This document shows, piece by piece, positions 5,407 through 5,487 of a DNA stretch of 5,487 nucleotides. The notes beneath the pieces are model-generated. The model searched no databases, was not told the DNA's origin, and saw nothing but the letters and a program-made list of their open reading frames with translations. Origin of the DNA: Oscillospiraceae bacterium. GTDB taxonomy: Bacteria; Bacillota; Clostridia; Oscillospirales; Acutalibacteraceae. The first letter of the stretch is position 1. Every line of letters begins with the position of its first letter. The stretch lies in the NCBI GenBank assembly GCA_029007475.1, contig JAQXHW010000085.1, positions 1 to 5,487 on the forward strand. Reading direction: 5' to 3'. The position numbers and the translations under genes were made by a program.

Positions 5407-5487
5407 TTATAGAGTTTGCACAATTCGCTCAGCAGAGCTTTCTCGTTTTATCAGACTCACGGGGAGAAGATGATTGCATTCTGTCAG
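5407..5487 (-). CDS. Possible C-terminal end of an upstream gene (LacI-family-like ending)
   Basis: One minus-strand frame is open from the window edge for 26 codons and ends at TAA (5409-5407). The residues are L-T-E-C-N-H-L-L-P-V-S-L-I-K-R-E-S-S-A, then ERIVQTL. The pattern LP..LI.RESSA resembles the extreme C-terminus of LacI/GalR-family regulators, which often end in LP..LivReSt. The other two minus frames close sooner. The stretch is very short, so chance openness cannot be excluded and the family suggestion is tentative. If real, it is a regulator gene directly upstream of the efflux gene in the same direction. Confidence 0.35.
   Translation of the reverse strand: MTECNHLLPVSLIKRESSAERIVQTL

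Noticed and set aside
5470..5487. A possible divergent gene start on the plus strand (ATG followed by I-A-F-C-Q).
   Set aside because: Only six codons are visible, and the G-rich stretch lies too close to the ATG for a convincing ribosome binding site. The minus-strand frame over the same bases has at least a recognisable ending.

Overview
The window shows part of a chromosome from a low-to-mid-GC, Gram-positive-type anaerobe. I lean to class Clostridia (Ruminococcaceae/Oscillospiraceae-like), judging from the protein sequences, strong AGGAGG-type ribosome binding sites and SigA-type promoters; this is inference, not a database match. Every supported gene lies on the minus strand, so transcription runs from right to left.

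Right edge (5263-5487): a short reading frame that looks like the C-terminal end of another gene, with a weak LacI-family-like ending. It is followed by an intergenic stretch with nested inverted repeats and a well-formed promoter (TTGCTT-17-TATGAT). Next, 3895-5262 encodes a 12-helix MATE-family efflux protein, closed by a rho-independent terminator at about 3842-3882.

Left two thirds (1-3828): a second SigA-type promoter (TTGATT-17-TATAAT) drives the F1Fo ATP synthase operon in the order atpB (a), atpE (c), atpF (b), atpA (alpha), atpG (gamma, cut by the window edge). Beta and epsilon would be expected beyond position 1. The genes are tightly packed, with TAATG and ATGA overlaps between a/c and b/alpha, which suggests translational coupling. 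No atpI precedes atpB.

The outstanding feature is that there is no separate atpH (delta/OSCP) gene between atpF and atpA. Instead, AtpA is 593 residues long and its first ~90 residues match the C-terminal domain of the delta subunit, joined directly to the N-terminal helix of an otherwise normal alpha subunit. The N-terminal domain of delta is absent from the window. Because alpha is present in three copies per F1, the stator contact usually made by one delta subunit would here be built into all three alpha subunits.

Two further oddities are in Fo. The c subunit carries a signal-peptide-like leader and an acidic extension before its first membrane helix. The a subunit has an extra N-terminal hydrophobic segment and a C-terminal lysine-rich tail encoded by three 15-bp tandem repeats, the last of which also supplies the ribosome binding site for atpE.
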